Of a stretch of DNA of 64,000 nt, positions 9,275 to 19,169 are shown in pieces. The stretch is from Marinomonas sargassi. Its GTDB lineage: Bacteria; Pseudomonadota; Gammaproteobacteria; Pseudomonadales; Marinomonadaceae. Under the pieces are notes generated by a model. That model ran no database searches. It had not been told where the DNA came from and saw nothing but the letters and a program-made list of their open reading frames with translations. A program made the translations under genes and the position numbers. Position 1 is the first letter of the stretch. Each line of letters opens with the position of its first letter. Location of the stretch: assembly GCF_025716875.1 (NCBI RefSeq), contig NZ_JAOVZB010000002.1:310001-374000 (forward strand), given 5' to 3'.

Positions 9275-10264
9275 ATGAAGGTTGCTGTTTTTTCTTGCAA
9301 GCCATACGACAAAAGGACATTAACTTCTGCGGCTTTAAATACACCTTTAGCGCTACACTTTTTCGAAAGCCGCTTATCCTTGGAAACCGTTAGTCTGGTC
9401 AAAAATTTTGATGCTGTATCATGCTTTGTAAACGATGATATCAATGCTGAAGTTATTCATTTATTAAAAGAGCAAGGCGTTAAATGCATAGCATTACGCT
9501 GTGCAGGGTTTAACAATGTCGACTTAGAAGCAGCTAAGTTGCATGAGATTAAAGTCTTTCATGTTCCTGATTACAGCCCTACTTCGGTTGCCGAACATGC
9601 CGTTGCGCTCATCATGTCACTAAACAGAAAAACTCATAGGGCCTATCACAGAGTCAAGGAAGGTAATTTCGCCTTAGAAGGATTGCTTGGGTTCAATTTA
9701 CAAGGAAAAGTAGTCGGCTGTATTGGTACTGGAAGAATTGGCGCTGCCTTTTGTCGCATAATGAAAGGCTTTGGCTGTGAAGTCTTATGTTATGACCTAT
9801 ACCCTGCGCCTGAGCTTGTTGATTTAGGGTGCAAGTATTTGTCTTTAGACGAGCTCTACCAAAGGTCAGACATAATCAGTTTACACTGCCCTTTGACCAC
9901 ATCTACACATCACCTAATAGATGAGAAAAGCCTTAAAAAAATGAAGTCTGGCGTCATGATTATAAATACTAGCCGAGGGGCGTTAGTAAACGCTCAAGCC
10001 GCTATTGATGCTCTGTATTCTCAAAAAATCGGCTATCTAGGGCTAGATGTCTATGAACAAGAAAACGCCATTTTCTTTGAAGACATGTCATCACACATCA
10101 TTCAAGACAGTGTTTTTCAGCTAATGCTAACCTTTCCTAATGTCGTTGTTACAGGACACCAAGGCTACTTCACAGATGAAGCATTAAACCACATTGCAGA
10201 AACCACCATAGCAAACCTAACTCTGCAAACCTCAGTAGAAAGCCACTCTCGACAACTGGCATAA
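9275..10264 (+). CDS. ldhA: D-lactate dehydrogenase (NAD-dependent, fermentative type)
   Basis: Converts pyruvate and NADH to D-lactate in the cytoplasm. The 329-residue protein begins MKVAVFSCKPYDK, typical of LdhA. It has the Rossmann loop GCIGTGRIGAAF near residue 150 and the catalytic set of the D-2-hydroxyacid dehydrogenase family: Arg in NTSRGALVN (about 235), Glu in DVYEQE, and His in TGHQGYFTDEA. Length matches E. coli LdhA (329). The start ATG at 9275 follows CCAGAGGCAAAATAT, a reasonable ribosome site. It has its own promoter region with a candidate FNR/ANR box and a repeat array. A hairpin lies just after the stop. Confidence 0.92.
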   Translation: MKVAVFSCKPYDKRTLTSAALNTPLALHFFESRLSLETVSLVKNFDAVSCFVNDDINAEVIHLLKEQGVKCIALRCAGFNNVDLEAAKLHEIKVFHVPDYSPTSVAEHAVALIMSLNRKTHRAYHRVKEGNFALEGLLGFNLQGKVVGCIGTGRIGAAFCRIMKGFGCEVLCYDLYPAPELVDLGCKYLSLDELYQRSDIISLHCPLTTSTHHLIDEKSLKKMKSGVMIINTSRGALVNAQAAIDALYSQKIGYLGLDVYEQENAIFFEDMSSHIIQDSVFQLMLTFPNVVVTGHQGYFTDEALNHIAETTIANLTLQTSVESHSRQLA

Positions 10265-10273
10265 AGAAAAAAC

Positions 10274-10316
10274 TACCAGATTAATAACGCAGTCTATTTG
10301 TCATATTAATCTGGTA
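10274..10316 (+). terminator. Hairpin after ldhA
   Basis: Arms TACCAGATTAATA (10274-10286) and TATTAATCTGGTA (10304-10316) are perfect 13-base complements with a 17-base loop, starting 10 bases after the ldhA stop. There is no proper T-run on the plus strand (TGTTCTTT follows). It is likely a 3'-end hairpin; termination efficiency is uncertain. Confidence 0.5.
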
Positions 10317-10356
10317 TGTTCTTTAATGTCATACATCCAACCTACGGTCTCATATT

Positions 10357-11217
10357 ATGATTTCGGCCAACTCGCAAAAAGTATTGATTAATATTGCCCG
10401 GCGCGCAGGACGAGAAATTGTCATGCCTCATTTTAGACAGTTAAGTCACTCAGAGGTTGAAACAAAATCCTGTGCAAGTGATCTTGTGACCATTGCAGAT
10501 AAAGCATGTGAGCTGTTCATTAGCGAAGAAGTAAAGCAACAGTTTCCCGATTGGGAAATAGTAGGTGAGGAAGCGACTGCATTAGATACATCTATCACCG
10601 AAAAAATCCAAACGGCGGACACCTGCCTCATCATAGATCCAATAGATGGCACTTGGAACTACGCCCATGGTGTTCCAGATTTCGGAATTATTCTGGCAGT
10701 TGTCATGAAGGGAGTAACTCAGTTTGGCCTATTATATGACCCAGTTAACGATGATTGGATGTACGCAAATTTATCTGAAGGTGCCTATTTTCAGCGTACA
10801 TCATTACAAGAACAACACAGCTTAAAGCAGCCTAGTCAACCACCTTTGGTATTAAAAATCAGCCCTCAACAAGAGTTTTATCAGTTAGCTGGCATTATGT
10901 CTGTTCACTCCTATACAGGAAGAAAGCAACAACACCTTGCTACACAAGCAACGCATTTCGCTCGCATCAATAATTTGCCATCCTGCCCTGCTTATCGCCA
11001 GCTATCACTAGGCCATTTTCACTTTAGCCTAACCTATAAAATGTTACCTTGGGATCACGCTGCTGGCGTACTCATTTATTCTGAAGCAGGCGGAATATGC
11101 AGGCCATTAGATGGTTCAGAATACAAACCTTACATGCTAGAAGGAGAAATGTTGGCAACCCAGTCCGAGAAACTATGGCTCGCTTTAGCAAACCACTTTT
11201 CCACCCCGTCTAAATAA
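10357..11217 (+). CDS. Inositol monophosphatase family protein
   Basis: A 286-residue member of the lithium-sensitive, Mg-dependent phosphatase fold. Metal-binding motifs are all present: Glu in IVGEEAT (about 70), IIDPIDGTWNYAHG (about 90-103), and PWDHAAGVLIYSEAGG near residue 230. Substrates in this family range from inositol-1-phosphate to 3'-phosphoadenosine-5'-phosphate and fructose-1,6-bisphosphate. Unlike the housekeeping SuhB (about 267 aa), this copy is divergent in the middle, so I do not assign the SuhB name. It stands alone between the ldhA hairpin and a 418-bp gap. Confidence 0.88.
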   Translation: MISANSQKVLINIARRAGREIVMPHFRQLSHSEVETKSCASDLVTIADKACELFISEEVKQQFPDWEIVGEEATALDTSITEKIQTADTCLIIDPIDGTWNYAHGVPDFGIILAVVMKGVTQFGLLYDPVNDDWMYANLSEGAYFQRTSLQEQHSLKQPSQPPLVLKISPQQEFYQLAGIMSVHSYTGRKQQHLATQATHFARINNLPSCPAYRQLSLGHFHFSLTYKMLPWDHAAGVLIYSEAGGICRPLDGSEYKPYMLEGEMLATQSEKLWLALANHFSTPSK

Positions 11218-11635
11218 GTAATTCACTTATTTCCCCTGATTTCTTTTATCAATTTATTAAAAGTCCTCCAAATAGCAATATAGACATCAATACAAAGAAT
11301 AAATAACGCTAATTAAAACAATCCCCTACGACAACACCAACTAAACTCATAACAGGTAAAGAATAGCTACTAACTGTCGATAAAATGTATTGCTGATCAA
11401 TATTTATACACAACAGTTAAAGCGACATAAGAACAAAGAACTTTTTAGTTAGTAGTTTTGCCTATTAAGAAATAAGAAGGTAAAAATAATTTATAGGAAA
11501 AATGTTTCTACACACAAGAAAGGAACAAATAAACGATCAGATAACCTAAAATTTCAATAGGTTACACATACTACAGCCTAGTCTTTTTAAGGTATTAGTA
11601 TATTCCTTATTTATGAGGAAACGGAGTGGTAAGCA
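11218..11635. other. 418-bp intergenic region before the double-OmpA gene
   Basis: No gene seen. The region is AT-rich and should contain the promoter of the gene at 11636. One short inverted repeat is visible, TAACCTA (11542-11548) and TAGGTTA (11558-11564). A usable ribosome site (GGAG near 11625) precedes the ATG at 11636. No convincing terminator for the upstream gene is seen. Confidence 0.4.
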
Positions 11636-12748
11636 ATGGTAAGAGCCGTACTCACAGTTACATGCATTTTATGTCTATGCATAGCTGTGTCTAGCGGCCA
11701 AACTATTAAACCAGCTGACATACTTTCATTTTATAAAGATTCTGATTTAGATGGTGTTATAGACTTAAGAGACCTATGTGCAGGCACACCTTTAGATCAA
11801 GACATAGACTACGAAGGCTGCCCTATTATTCATTTAAAGCAGTTTTTTGTGCACTTTGACGTGCAGTTCGAAACCGCTAAACACGAGCTGAAGCCCGAAT
11901 ACTATTCTGAGCTCAAGGACTTCGCTCAGTTTCTCAACCAATCCCCCGACAACCTCATTCTTATTGAAGGCCACACAGACAACGTAGGAGAAGACGATTT
12001 TAATATTCCCTTATCTGAAAGGCGTGCGGAATCTATAGCCAAGACTCTTGAGTCAGTATTCAATATTCCCAAAAGGCAAATTAGAGCTATAGGGCATGGG
12101 GAAAACCAACCTATCACATCCAATCTAACTGAAGCTGGACGACAAGAAAACCGCCGAGTGTCGGGGGAGATCATTGAAATTATTCCGTGGCCTTCTCATA
12201 TACTATCAAACACAGGCTCAACAGAGCATAACGAGGGAAAAGTTATTATCCCTTTCTCCTTTACTGAGAGCCTTAAAACGTACCAAAACGACACCCTGGC
12301 AACAATACAACAAGAACAAACGCAGAGCATCATCAGACAGATTGTCACCATACTAGACAGCCAACCAGACAAATTCTTATTGATAGAAGGGCATACGGAT
12401 AACACAGGAGAAGAAGACTTTAATAATCGAGTGTCTAAAGCACGAGCTAAAGCCGTTGCCGACGCTATATACGATGAGTATTTTATTTTAAAAGCAAAAC
12501 TAAAAGTTATAGGCCATGGTCAAAGCTCGCCTCTTTACTCTAATGAAACCGAGGAAGGGAGAGTAAAAAATCGTCGAGTGGAAATTATCCTCGCCACCCG
12601 CCATCAAGCAGAGAAGCAAGTTTACTTACAAAAATGGGATATTTGGAATGTAGGAGAAGAACTGCCTTTTCAAGAAGTTTCAGAAGAAGAAAAACCAAAA
12701 CTCAATCCATCTCACCACTCTCCAGCCTTTTGGAATATCATGAACTAA
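11636..12748 (+). CDS. OmpA-family protein with two OmpA C-terminal domains
   Basis: A 370-residue exported protein. An N-terminal signal sequence (residues 1 to about 21, ending SSGQ) precedes a short thrombospondin-3-like calcium motif, DSDLDGVIDLRDLCAGTP. Two OmpA-type peptidoglycan-binding domains follow, at about residues 70-180 and 200-325. Each shows the NxxLSxxRAxxV-like helix, LIEGHTDNVGEDDFN with LSERRAESI and LIEGHTDNTGEEDFN with VSKARAKAV. Each also has the terminal arginine motif, ENRRVSGEI and KNRRVEIIL. The protein should sit in the periplasm bound to diaminopimelate in the cell wall. There is no beta-barrel. Two tandem OmpA modules are unusual. It is convergent with the 12781 gene. 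Confidence 0.88.
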   Translation: MVRAVLTVTCILCLCIAVSSGQTIKPADILSFYKDSDLDGVIDLRDLCAGTPLDQDIDYEGCPIIHLKQFFVHFDVQFETAKHELKPEYYSELKDFAQFLNQSPDNLILIEGHTDNVGEDDFNIPLSERRAESIAKTLESVFNIPKRQIRAIGHGENQPITSNLTEAGRQENRRVSGEIIEIIPWPSHILSNTGSTEHNEGKVIIPFSFTESLKTYQNDTLATIQQEQTQSIIRQIVTILDSQPDKFLLIEGHTDNTGEEDFNNRVSKARAKAVADAIYDEYFILKAKLKVIGHGQSSPLYSNETEEGRVKNRRVEIILATRHQAEKQVYLQKWDIWNVGEELPFQEVSEEEKPKLNPSHHSPAFWNIMN

Positions 12749-12780
12749 TTATTAATAAAGGACCATAAAAATAAAGTGCA

Positions 12781-13581
12781 TCAGCGATGCATGGCATCTC
12801 TATCTCTCAATGAAAGAGTATGATCAAAATAATATTGAGCAACCACACCTAGGTAATCATTATCATCACTACTTTTCACTATCCATCCAATCCCAAACGT
12901 TCGATTATGTTTTTTAGGCTGGTGGTAGCTTTCTAAACGCCAACCTATATCATCTTCGCTGTATTTTTCTTGGTAAAAAGATACCCTATGGTCAGCATGC
13001 AGATAATAGCTCACACCTGCACGAGAGCTTGTAATGTTACTAAATGCGGTATCGTGAGAAATATAGCGCGCATTAAACGCCCAAGACTTCAAATACCAGC
13101 CCACCATAAACTGACCTAATGCGTTTCTCTTGGTTGCTTGCTCAGTATCTAATGGCTCTAGCTCATTAAAGCCAATACCAGCCCCTATATACCCATGTTG
13201 ATTATGCACAAACCAATTAGACGATAGCTCTGATTGAGCAAAACTGTCTTTAGTTGAGCCAGTCACTAGATAATTACTATTCAATTGAATTTGAGAAATA
13301 AGGAAGTTATTAATTGGCATATTGATGTTGAGGTCAATATTCACTAAAGACTTTTCATTCAACCGGCCATAGCCTAACCCAAACATGAAGTTCGCAGACT
13401 CTTCGAGCTCTTGCTCCTTCCCTATATCAAAACTATTTGTTTGCGACGAATATGTTTGCAACAAATCTGATTGCAAAAGCTCAGCCTGCACAGCTTCGTC
13501 TTGGGCATGAACTATTGTTGAGCAAAGGGCGAAGAACAATAACAAAGGTAAAGACATCCATGAGATCACAATACAATTCAT
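12781..13581 (-). CDS. Predicted exported beta-strand-rich envelope protein, unknown function
   Basis: A 266-residue protein with a hydrophobic signal sequence ending about FALCSTIVHAQDE. From residue 65 it alternates short amphipathic strands with turns, for example NFMFGLGYGRLNEKSLVNIDLNINM, read here as separate strands, then QHGYIGAGIGFNEL, WAFNARYISHDTAF and YFDHTLSLRDRD. This is the look of a small outer-membrane beta-barrel, but it lacks the usual terminal Phe/Tyr. I do not recognise the family. Its stop codon lies inside a short palindrome, GTGCATC-AGC-GATGCAT. It is transcribed toward the double-OmpA gene, so shared envelope function is only a guess. Confidence 0.65.
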   Translation of the reverse strand: MNCIVISWMSLPLLLFFALCSTIVHAQDEAVQAELLQSDLLQTYSSQTNSFDIGKEQELEESANFMFGLGYGRLNEKSLVNIDLNINMPINNFLISQIQLNSNYLVTGSTKDSFAQSELSSNWFVHNQHGYIGAGIGFNELEPLDTEQATKRNALGQFMVGWYLKSWAFNARYISHDTAFSNITSSRAGVSYYLHADHRVSFYQEKYSEDDIGWRLESYHQPKKHNRTFGIGWIVKSSDDNDYLGVVAQYYFDHTLSLRDRDAMHR

Positions 13582-13737
13582 CCTACTGAGTGAAACCTTA
13601 TCTTATAGCGGGATGCCCAGCACATTAAAGTACTGTCTAATAAATTTCTCACTGTATGGTAGAACTTCTTTCAGTAATTATTGAATTTAAAGCATCATGA
13701 TCCGTCAACAGCTATGGGATTCCGAAGCAAAGCCCAA

Positions 13738-13743
13738 TATAAT
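13738..13743 (+). promoter_or_regulatory. Candidate -10 element of the miaB operon promoter
   Basis: A consensus TATAAT lies 46 bases before the miaB start. No good -35 element is found at 17 bases upstream, so only the -10 is reported. Confidence 0.35.
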
Positions 13744-13788
13744 ACCCTCAAAGTCGCTTAGACATATTTTTTTAGGTTTATAGGTTAC

Positions 13789-15144
13789 ATGGCAAAAAAA
13801 CTCTTTATCCAAACTCATGGCTGTCAGATGAACGAATACGATTCCTCTCGTATGGCCGATTTACTAGGTGAAAGTCATGAGATGGAGCTTACCGACAATG
13901 CAGACGATGCGGACGTTTTACTACTAAACACCTGCTCTATTCGTGAAAAAGCCCAAGACAAGGTATTTCACCAACTAGGTCGTTGGAAAAAACTCAAGCA
14001 GAAGAACCCTGATCTTGTGATTGGTGTTGGCGGCTGTGTTGCCAGCCAAGAAGGCGATACCATCCGTAAACGTGCAAAGCATGTTGATATGATTTTTGGC
14101 CCACAGACCTTGCATAAGCTTCCTGAAATGGTTAATGCGGCAGGCAACCAGATTCCAATCACGGATGTTACCTTCCCTGAAATTGAGAAATTTGACCACC
14201 TGCCTGCACCTCGTGTGGAAGGTGCTGAAGCCTTTGTTTCTATAATGGAAGGCTGCAGTAAATACTGTACTTTCTGTGTTGTACCTTACACTCGCGGTGA
14301 AGAAGTCAGCCGCCCATTTGACAGTATATTAGTTGAAGTTTCTCAACTGGCTGAACAAGGTGTACGAGAAATCCATTTGCTTGGGCAAAACGTAAATGCC
14401 TATCGTGGCGAAACAGAAGAAGGTGATGAAGCGGACCTTGCGGATATAATTCATGCTGTTGCAAAAGTAGATGGCATAGAGCGCATTCGTTTTACTACTT
14501 CACACCCTGTCGAGTTCACCGACAGTCTTATTGAAGCTTTCCGCACAGAGCCTAAACTCGTAAGCCACTTGCACCTTCCTGTGCAAAGTGGTGCAGATAA
14601 GATTTTGAGTGCTATGAAACGCGGTCATGATCGTAAGTACTACATTGATAAAATGAACCGTATTAAAGAAGCTCGTCCAGGAATTAGCTTGTCTTCTGAC
14701 TTTATTATCGGTTTCCCAGGAGAAACTGACGAAGATTTCATCGATACCATGAACTTAATACAAGAAATTGGTTTTGATCATTCATTCAGCTTTGTCTACA
14801 GCCAACGCCCGGGAACTCCCGCATCTGATTTGGAAGATGACACACCAGAAGAAGTGAAGAAGCAACGTTTAGCGATTTTACAGCGCCGTATTAGCCAACA
14901 AGCATTCGACATTAGCTTATCTATGGTTGGCGAAGTCCAGCGTATCTTAATAAGCGGCTACTCGCCCCGTGATCCGGGTCAGCTTCAGGGTCGTACAGAA
15001 AACAATCGTATTGTGAATTTCCGTGCTACAGATCCACAGCTCATAGGTAAATTTGCTGACGTTGTTATAACAGATGCTTACACCAATTCTCTACTCGGTG
15101 AATTAATCAGCTCTGAACTTGACTCAGGCTTCACAGTTCAATAA
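13789..15144 (+). CDS. miaB: tRNA-2-methylthio-N6-dimethylallyladenosine synthase MiaB
   Basis: Radical-SAM methylthiotransferase that adds a methylthio group to i6A37 in tRNAs reading UNN codons. All three domains are present. The N-terminal UPF0004 domain with [13 protein letters not shown] and NTCSIREKA supplies cluster-binding cysteines. The radical-SAM core has [17 protein letters not shown] (CxxxCxxC). The C-terminal TRAM domain is [13 protein letters not shown] onward. At 451 residues it is full-length. It is the first gene of the conserved miaB-ybeZ-ybeY-ybeX-lnt unit, and the next gene follows within 30 bases. Confidence 0.97.
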   Translation: MAKKLFIQTHGCQMNEYDSSRMADLLGESHEMELTDNADDADVLLLNTCSIREKAQDKVFHQLGRWKKLKQKNPDLVIGVGGCVASQEGDTIRKRAKHVDMIFGPQTLHKLPEMVNAAGNQIPITDVTFPEIEKFDHLPAPRVEGAEAFVSIMEGCSKYCTFCVVPYTRGEEVSRPFDSILVEVSQLAEQGVREIHLLGQNVNAYRGETEEGDEADLADIIHAVAKVDGIERIRFTTSHPVEFTDSLIEAFRTEPKLVSHLHLPVQSGADKILSAMKRGHDRKYYIDKMNRIKEARPGISLSSDFIIGFPGETDEDFIDTMNLIQEIGFDHSFSFVYSQRPGTPASDLEDDTPEEVKKQRLAILQRRISQQAFDISLSMVGEVQRILISGYSPRDPGQLQGRTENNRIVNFRATDPQLIGKFADVVITDAYTNSLLGELISSELDSGFTVQ

Positions 15145-15172
15145 AGACTACTTAATCAATAAAAGGTCGCTC

Positions 15173-16219
15173 TTGGAAACCACACAAACAACTCAACAAA
15201 TTCGTTTAGCACCGTCTGAAGCAAAAGCTTTAGCTGTGCTATGTGGCCAACTCGATGAGAACATCAAACTCATTGAAAACAGGCTCGAAGTAACGATTAG
15301 GCATCGTGCTGAAGTCTTTGATATTTCAGGTGAAAACTCGGAGCATGTGGCAGCAACAAAGGTACTTATCGAGAACCTATATCGAGAAGCCCTAGCTAAC
15401 GCCCAAGTAACGCCTGAAACCATCCACCTCTATTTACAAGAGTCTGCTGTTGAGTCTTTATCAAGCAACAAAAAGAATCAATCAAATCAAGTCGTCATCA
15501 AAACTCGTAAAGCTTTTATTAAACCCAAAGGTAAAAATCAGCAAGAGTACGTTAAGCAAATTCGTAAAAATGATATCAACTTTGGTATTGGACCTGCCGG
15601 TACAGGTAAAACTTACCTAGCAGTTGCGTGTGCTGTCGAAGCTTTAGAGGCAGATAGAGTTGAGCGTATTATGCTAGTTCGACCTGCTGTTGAAGCAGGG
15701 GAAAAGCTTGGATTCTTACCTGGAGACTTATCTCAAAAAATTGATCCGTACCTACGCCCACTGTACGACGCACTTTATGAAATGCTGGGCTTTGAGCTCG
15801 TAGATAAGCTCATCGAGAAAAACGTGATTGAAATTGCTCCTCTTGCGTTCATGCGTGGTCGAACTCTCAACAATGCCTTTATTATTCTAGATGAAAGCCA
15901 AAACACCACACAAGAACAAATGAAAATGTTTTTAACACGTATTGGCTTTGGTTCTACAGCAGTCATAACAGGAGATACTACGCAGGTCGATTTACCGCGA
16001 GGCACATCTTCTGGTTTAGCCCATGCCATGCATGTACTGAAAAATGTGAAGGGCATTAGTATGACGCTATTTAGCTCGTCTGATGTTGTTCGCCACCCTC
16101 TGGTCCAACGTATCGTAGAAGCTTACGACAGTTTTGATCAGGAAGCGGAAGCCGAGCGCAAAGCAAAAGCCGAAGCTCGCCAAGCTGAAAGAGATGCTCA
16201 AGCCGAGAAAAACAACTAA
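15173..16219 (+). CDS. ybeZ: PhoH-like ATPase YbeZ
   Basis: Cytoplasmic P-loop NTPase that works with the YbeY endonuclease in rRNA maturation and ribosome quality control. Walker A is [11 protein letters not shown] and Walker B is [21 protein letters not shown] is the conserved PhoH third motif. A lysine/alanine-rich tail ends the protein. The longest frame opens at TTG 15119 inside miaB. I prefer TTG at 15173, because AAAGG lies seven bases before it and the product then begins at the usual family N-terminus, just before [16 protein letters not shown]. Both candidates are TTG, so the exact start is uncertain. The stop codon overlaps the ybeY ATG (TAATG). Confidence 0.92.
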   Translation: METTQTTQQIRLAPSEAKALAVLCGQLDENIKLIENRLEVTIRHRAEVFDISGENSEHVAATKVLIENLYREALANAQVTPETIHLYLQESAVESLSSNKKNQSNQVVIKTRKAFIKPKGKNQQEYVKQIRKNDINFGIGPAGTGKTYLAVACAVEALEADRVERIMLVRPAVEAGEKLGFLPGDLSQKIDPYLRPLYDALYEMLGFELVDKLIEKNVIEIAPLAFMRGRTLNNAFIILDESQNTTQEQMKMFLTRIGFGSTAVITGDTTQVDLPRGTSSGLAHAMHVLKNVKGISMTLFSSSDVVRHPLVQRIVEAYDSFDQEAEAERKAKAEARQAERDAQAEKNN

Positions 16220-16683
16220 TGGCCAATGTCACCTTAGACCTTCAAATTGCTACTACAGACACCGAAAACCTGCCTAACGAGGCACACTTTCAAACTTGGC
16301 TTGATACTGCGTTAGCGAACTCAAATGACGACTTTGAAGTAACTATTCGTTTAGTAGATGAAGAAGAAAGCCATAGCCTAAATCACCAGTACAGAGGTAA
16401 AGACAAATCAACCAATGTATTATCATTCCCATTTGAGTCACCTGAAGGTATTGAGTTACCATTATTAGGCGATCTTGTGGTGTGTGTTCAGGTGGTCACA
16501 AGAGAAGCGCATGAACAAAATAAGCCATTAATGCACCACTGGGCGCACATGATCATTCATGGTGTCTTGCATTTATGTGGATATGACCATATAAAGGACG
16601 ATGAAGCAGAAGAAATGGAAGCGTTAGAAACACAATTACTGGCTTCTTTATCGATTCCAGACCCTTATTTAATAACAGAGTGA
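16219..16683 (+). CDS. ybeY: Endoribonuclease YbeY
   Basis: Zinc-dependent single-strand RNase needed for 16S rRNA 3'-end maturation and 70S quality control. The metal site is intact in [13 protein letters not shown] near residue 115, with three histidines in the HGxLHLxGYDH signature. [16 protein letters not shown] and [10 protein letters not shown] segments also match the family. At 154 residues the length is typical. Its ATG overlaps the ybeZ stop by one base, which implies translational coupling with its partner ATPase. Confidence 0.96.
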   Translation: MANVTLDLQIATTDTENLPNEAHFQTWLDTALANSNDDFEVTIRLVDEEESHSLNHQYRGKDKSTNVLSFPFESPEGIELPLLGDLVVCVQVVTREAHEQNKPLMHHWAHMIIHGVLHLCGYDHIKDDEAEEMEALETQLLASLSIPDPYLITE

Positions 16684-16695
16684 GTTACACCCCTA

Positions 16696-17562
16696 ATGAG
16701 TGAAGACCGATCGAGTTCCTCCAACGATCAACAGAAATCTTGGTTTGAGCGATTAACACAAGCCTTTAATGATGAACCACAAAGTCGAGGGGATATAATT
16801 AACCTACTCGATGCCGCTGTAAAATCCGATATTATTGACCAAGATGCTTTTACTATTGTTGAAGGCGCCCTTGAAGTATCAGAAGTACAAGCACGTGACA
16901 TCACTATTCCACCATCACAAATGGTTGTTATTCGTTCTGAAGATGATCCAAAAACCTCACTTCGAAAAATTATTGACTCCTCTCATTCGCGCTTCCCAGT
17001 CGTTGGCGAAGACTCTGATAAAATCCTAGGCGTTTTACTCGCCAAAGATTTACTACCTCTACTTTTCAAAGAAGAAGACATCACGAATGAGGACATACTC
17101 TCCCGTTTACGCCCAGCTAATTTTATACCTGAAAGTAAACGACTGAATGTGCTACTGAATGAATTCAGAACCATGCGCCATCACATGGCGATTGTTTTAG
17201 ACGAATACGGCAGTGTTTCTGGCCTAGTGACTATTGAAGATGTCTTAGAACAAATTGTTGGTGAGATTGAAGATGAAACCGACAAACATGAAAACGCCCA
17301 CATTCAACCTTCAAATGTTGAAGGTACTTATACTGTTTCAGCACTATGCTCTATTGAAGATTTTAACGACTTCTTTAAAGTAGAATTTGATGAAGAGGAA
17401 TTTGATACCATCGGTGGTATTTTAGCGCATCAGTTTGGTCATGTACCCTTACGTGGTGAGGAGCTTGTTTTTAACAATTTCCTATTCCGCATTCTTACTT
17501 CTGATAGCCGCCGAATCAAAAGCATTCAAGTTGCTTATGTAGAGACAAGCACACAGGACTAA
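16696..17562 (+). CDS. ybeX: CorC/YbeX family CBS-domain transporter-associated protein
   Basis: A 288-residue cytoplasmic protein with two CBS domains, ARDITIPPSQMVVIRSED to about residue 135 and RPANFIPESKRLNVLL to about 195, then a C-terminal CorC/HlyC domain (EEEFDTIGGILAHQFG). The short acidic N-terminus and DLLPLLF segment are typical. Family members are linked to magnesium and cobalt efflux, and in E. coli YbeX also to ribosome metabolism, which fits its place behind ybeZY. It is the fourth gene of the operon, 12 bases after ybeY and 2 bases before lnt. Confidence 0.93.
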   Translation: MSEDRSSSSNDQQKSWFERLTQAFNDEPQSRGDIINLLDAAVKSDIIDQDAFTIVEGALEVSEVQARDITIPPSQMVVIRSEDDPKTSLRKIIDSSHSRFPVVGEDSDKILGVLLAKDLLPLLFKEEDITNEDILSRLRPANFIPESKRLNVLLNEFRTMRHHMAIVLDEYGSVSGLVTIEDVLEQIVGEIEDETDKHENAHIQPSNVEGTYTVSALCSIEDFNDFFKVEFDEEEFDTIGGILAHQFGHVPLRGEELVFNNFLFRILTSDSRRIKSIQVAYVETSTQD

Positions 17563-17564
17563 CT

Positions 17565-19169
17565 ATGTCGCACTCCTCCCCCAATGCCACTCTTAATGCT
17601 CTGGGGCAGGAGTCTAGCTTGCTACTTTTAATTCAGAAACTACCCTCTCCTCTTATTTACTGCCTAGGTTTAGCATCTGGGGCAATTGGCGTTACCAGTT
17701 TCTCGCCTTTTAATTTCGGTCCTAACTACTTTTTTAGTCTTTTCATATTTAGCCTATTCATAATGACTAGCCCGTCAGCAAAAGCGGCTTTTTGGAGAGG
17801 GCTATCTGTCGCTCTTGGCTTTTTTGGTGCTGGGGTATCATGGGTATACGTTAGCATTGCGGAATATGGACAAGTCAGTAGCTTTATAGCTTGCGCCATA
17901 ACATTCGCTTTTGTTGCCTTGCTCAGCCTGTTTTGGGGCTGCTCTGCTTGGCTTGCATGGCTAAGCAGTAAAAAGCTTCCCCTCTTACCTCGAGGCCTAA
18001 TCATCAGCCTTTTCCTGCTACTAGCAGAATTCGCAAGGAGCACTTTATTTACAGGGTTTCCTTGGTTACTGCCAGGCTACGCGACAGAAAATACATGGCT
18101 ATTCGAGTTATTACCTATTGGTGGCATTTGGCTAAACAGTGCCATAGTCGTGCTTACCGCTTGTAGTGTAGCGGAGTTATTCCTCAGCATTCATAACCTT
18201 AGCACTCGCCACCTTAGACAGGGAATCACTGAAAACAAAGCTTTCACTTTTGTGATACTTCCTATTTGGTGTCTTTCCGCGGTGCTTTCATACCTTCCAA
18301 TATCATGGGTCGAACAAACAGGCAGTTTAAAAACAACGCTGGTACAAGGAAACGTGAAACAAGATGAGAAATGGCTCGCGGATATGGCAAGGGAGTCTCT
18401 ATCCTATTACCAACAAGCCACCATGAATCATTTAAACAGTGATTTGGTTGTCTGGCCAGAAACAGCGATCACTTACCTTTACCCACAAATAAAACCCTAT
18501 TTAGCTCCCTTTAGTAAAGAGCTCTCTGAGAGCGACACAACTCTCATTACTGGCATTCCAGATCTAAGCGAAGATAAAACCCAGTATTACAATGCCATAT
18601 TAGCAACAGGTAATGGCTTTGGTCTTTACTATAAGCAGAGGCTTGTTCCTTTTGGCGAGTACATTCCATTAAGTGATCTGTTAGGCCCAATTTTAGACCT
18701 TTTCCAAATGCCTATATCCGCCTTCAAATCAGGGGAGAAAAACCAGCCGGTTTTACAAGTAGGTGAATGGGGAATCGCGCCCTTTATTTGCTATGAAATT
18801 GTGTATGCAGAACAAGTTAGAAGCATGGTTCGAGACAGTGATGTTCTAATTACCATTAGTAATGACGCTTGGTTCGGTAGTTCCATAGGGCCTTGGCAGC
18901 ACTTACAAATCGCGCAGTTTAGAGCGAAAGAAGCTGGGCGCTACGTGATTCGTTCAACCAATACTGGACTAACCGCTATTATAAATGAACGTGGAGAAAT
19001 CACGGATCAAGCACCTCAGTTCCAGCGAACAACACTCACCGCAAATGTGAAAACTTTTGCAGGTATCACCCCATATGTACAATGGGGCTATCTGCCCACG
19101 ATTAGCCTAATTTTTCTATGCCTAGTTGCGTCTTTAAGATGGAATAGACGCTCTAAAAAAGATATTTAA
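17565..19169 (+). CDS. lnt: Apolipoprotein N-acyltransferase
   Basis: Inner-membrane enzyme that adds the third acyl chain to lipoproteins, using phospholipid as donor. About six N-terminal membrane segments (residues about 30-230) come before the periplasmic nitrilase-fold domain. The catalytic triad is visible: Glu in VVWPETAITY, Lys in YYKQRLVPFGEY, and Cys in APFICYEIVY. A last membrane helix lies near residue 510. At 534 residues it is full-length. It is the last gene of the miaB unit and converges on the zinc-ribbon gene, overlapping its end by 4 bases. Confidence 0.95.
   Translation: MSHSSPNATLNALGQESSLLLLIQKLPSPLIYCLGLASGAIGVTSFSPFNFGPNYFFSLFIFSLFIMTSPSAKAAFWRGLSVALGFFGAGVSWVYVSIAEYGQVSSFIACAITFAFVALLSLFWGCSAWLAWLSSKKLPLLPRGLIISLFLLLAEFARSTLFTGFPWLLPGYATENTWLFELLPIGGIWLNSAIVVLTACSVAELFLSIHNLSTRHLRQGITENKAFTFVILPIWCLSAVLSYLPISWVEQTGSLKTTLVQGNVKQDEKWLADMARESLSYYQQATMNHLNSDLVVWPETAITYLYPQIKPYLAPFSKELSESDTTLITGIPDLSEDKTQYYNAILATGNGFGLYYKQRLVPFGEYIPLSDLLGPILDLFQMPISAFKSGEKNQPVLQVGEWGIAPFICYEIVYAEQVRSMVRDSDVLITISNDAWFGSSIGPWQHLQIAQFRAKEAGRYVIRSTNTGLTAIINERGEITDQAPQFQRTTLTANVKTFAGITPYVQWGYLPTISLIFLCLVASLRWNRRSKKDI

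Noticed and set aside
9130-9444. Minus-strand 104-aa ORF upstream of and inside ldhA
   Set aside because: It overlaps the repeat-rich control region and the start of ldhA, has no family resemblance and no good ribosome site; a shadow.
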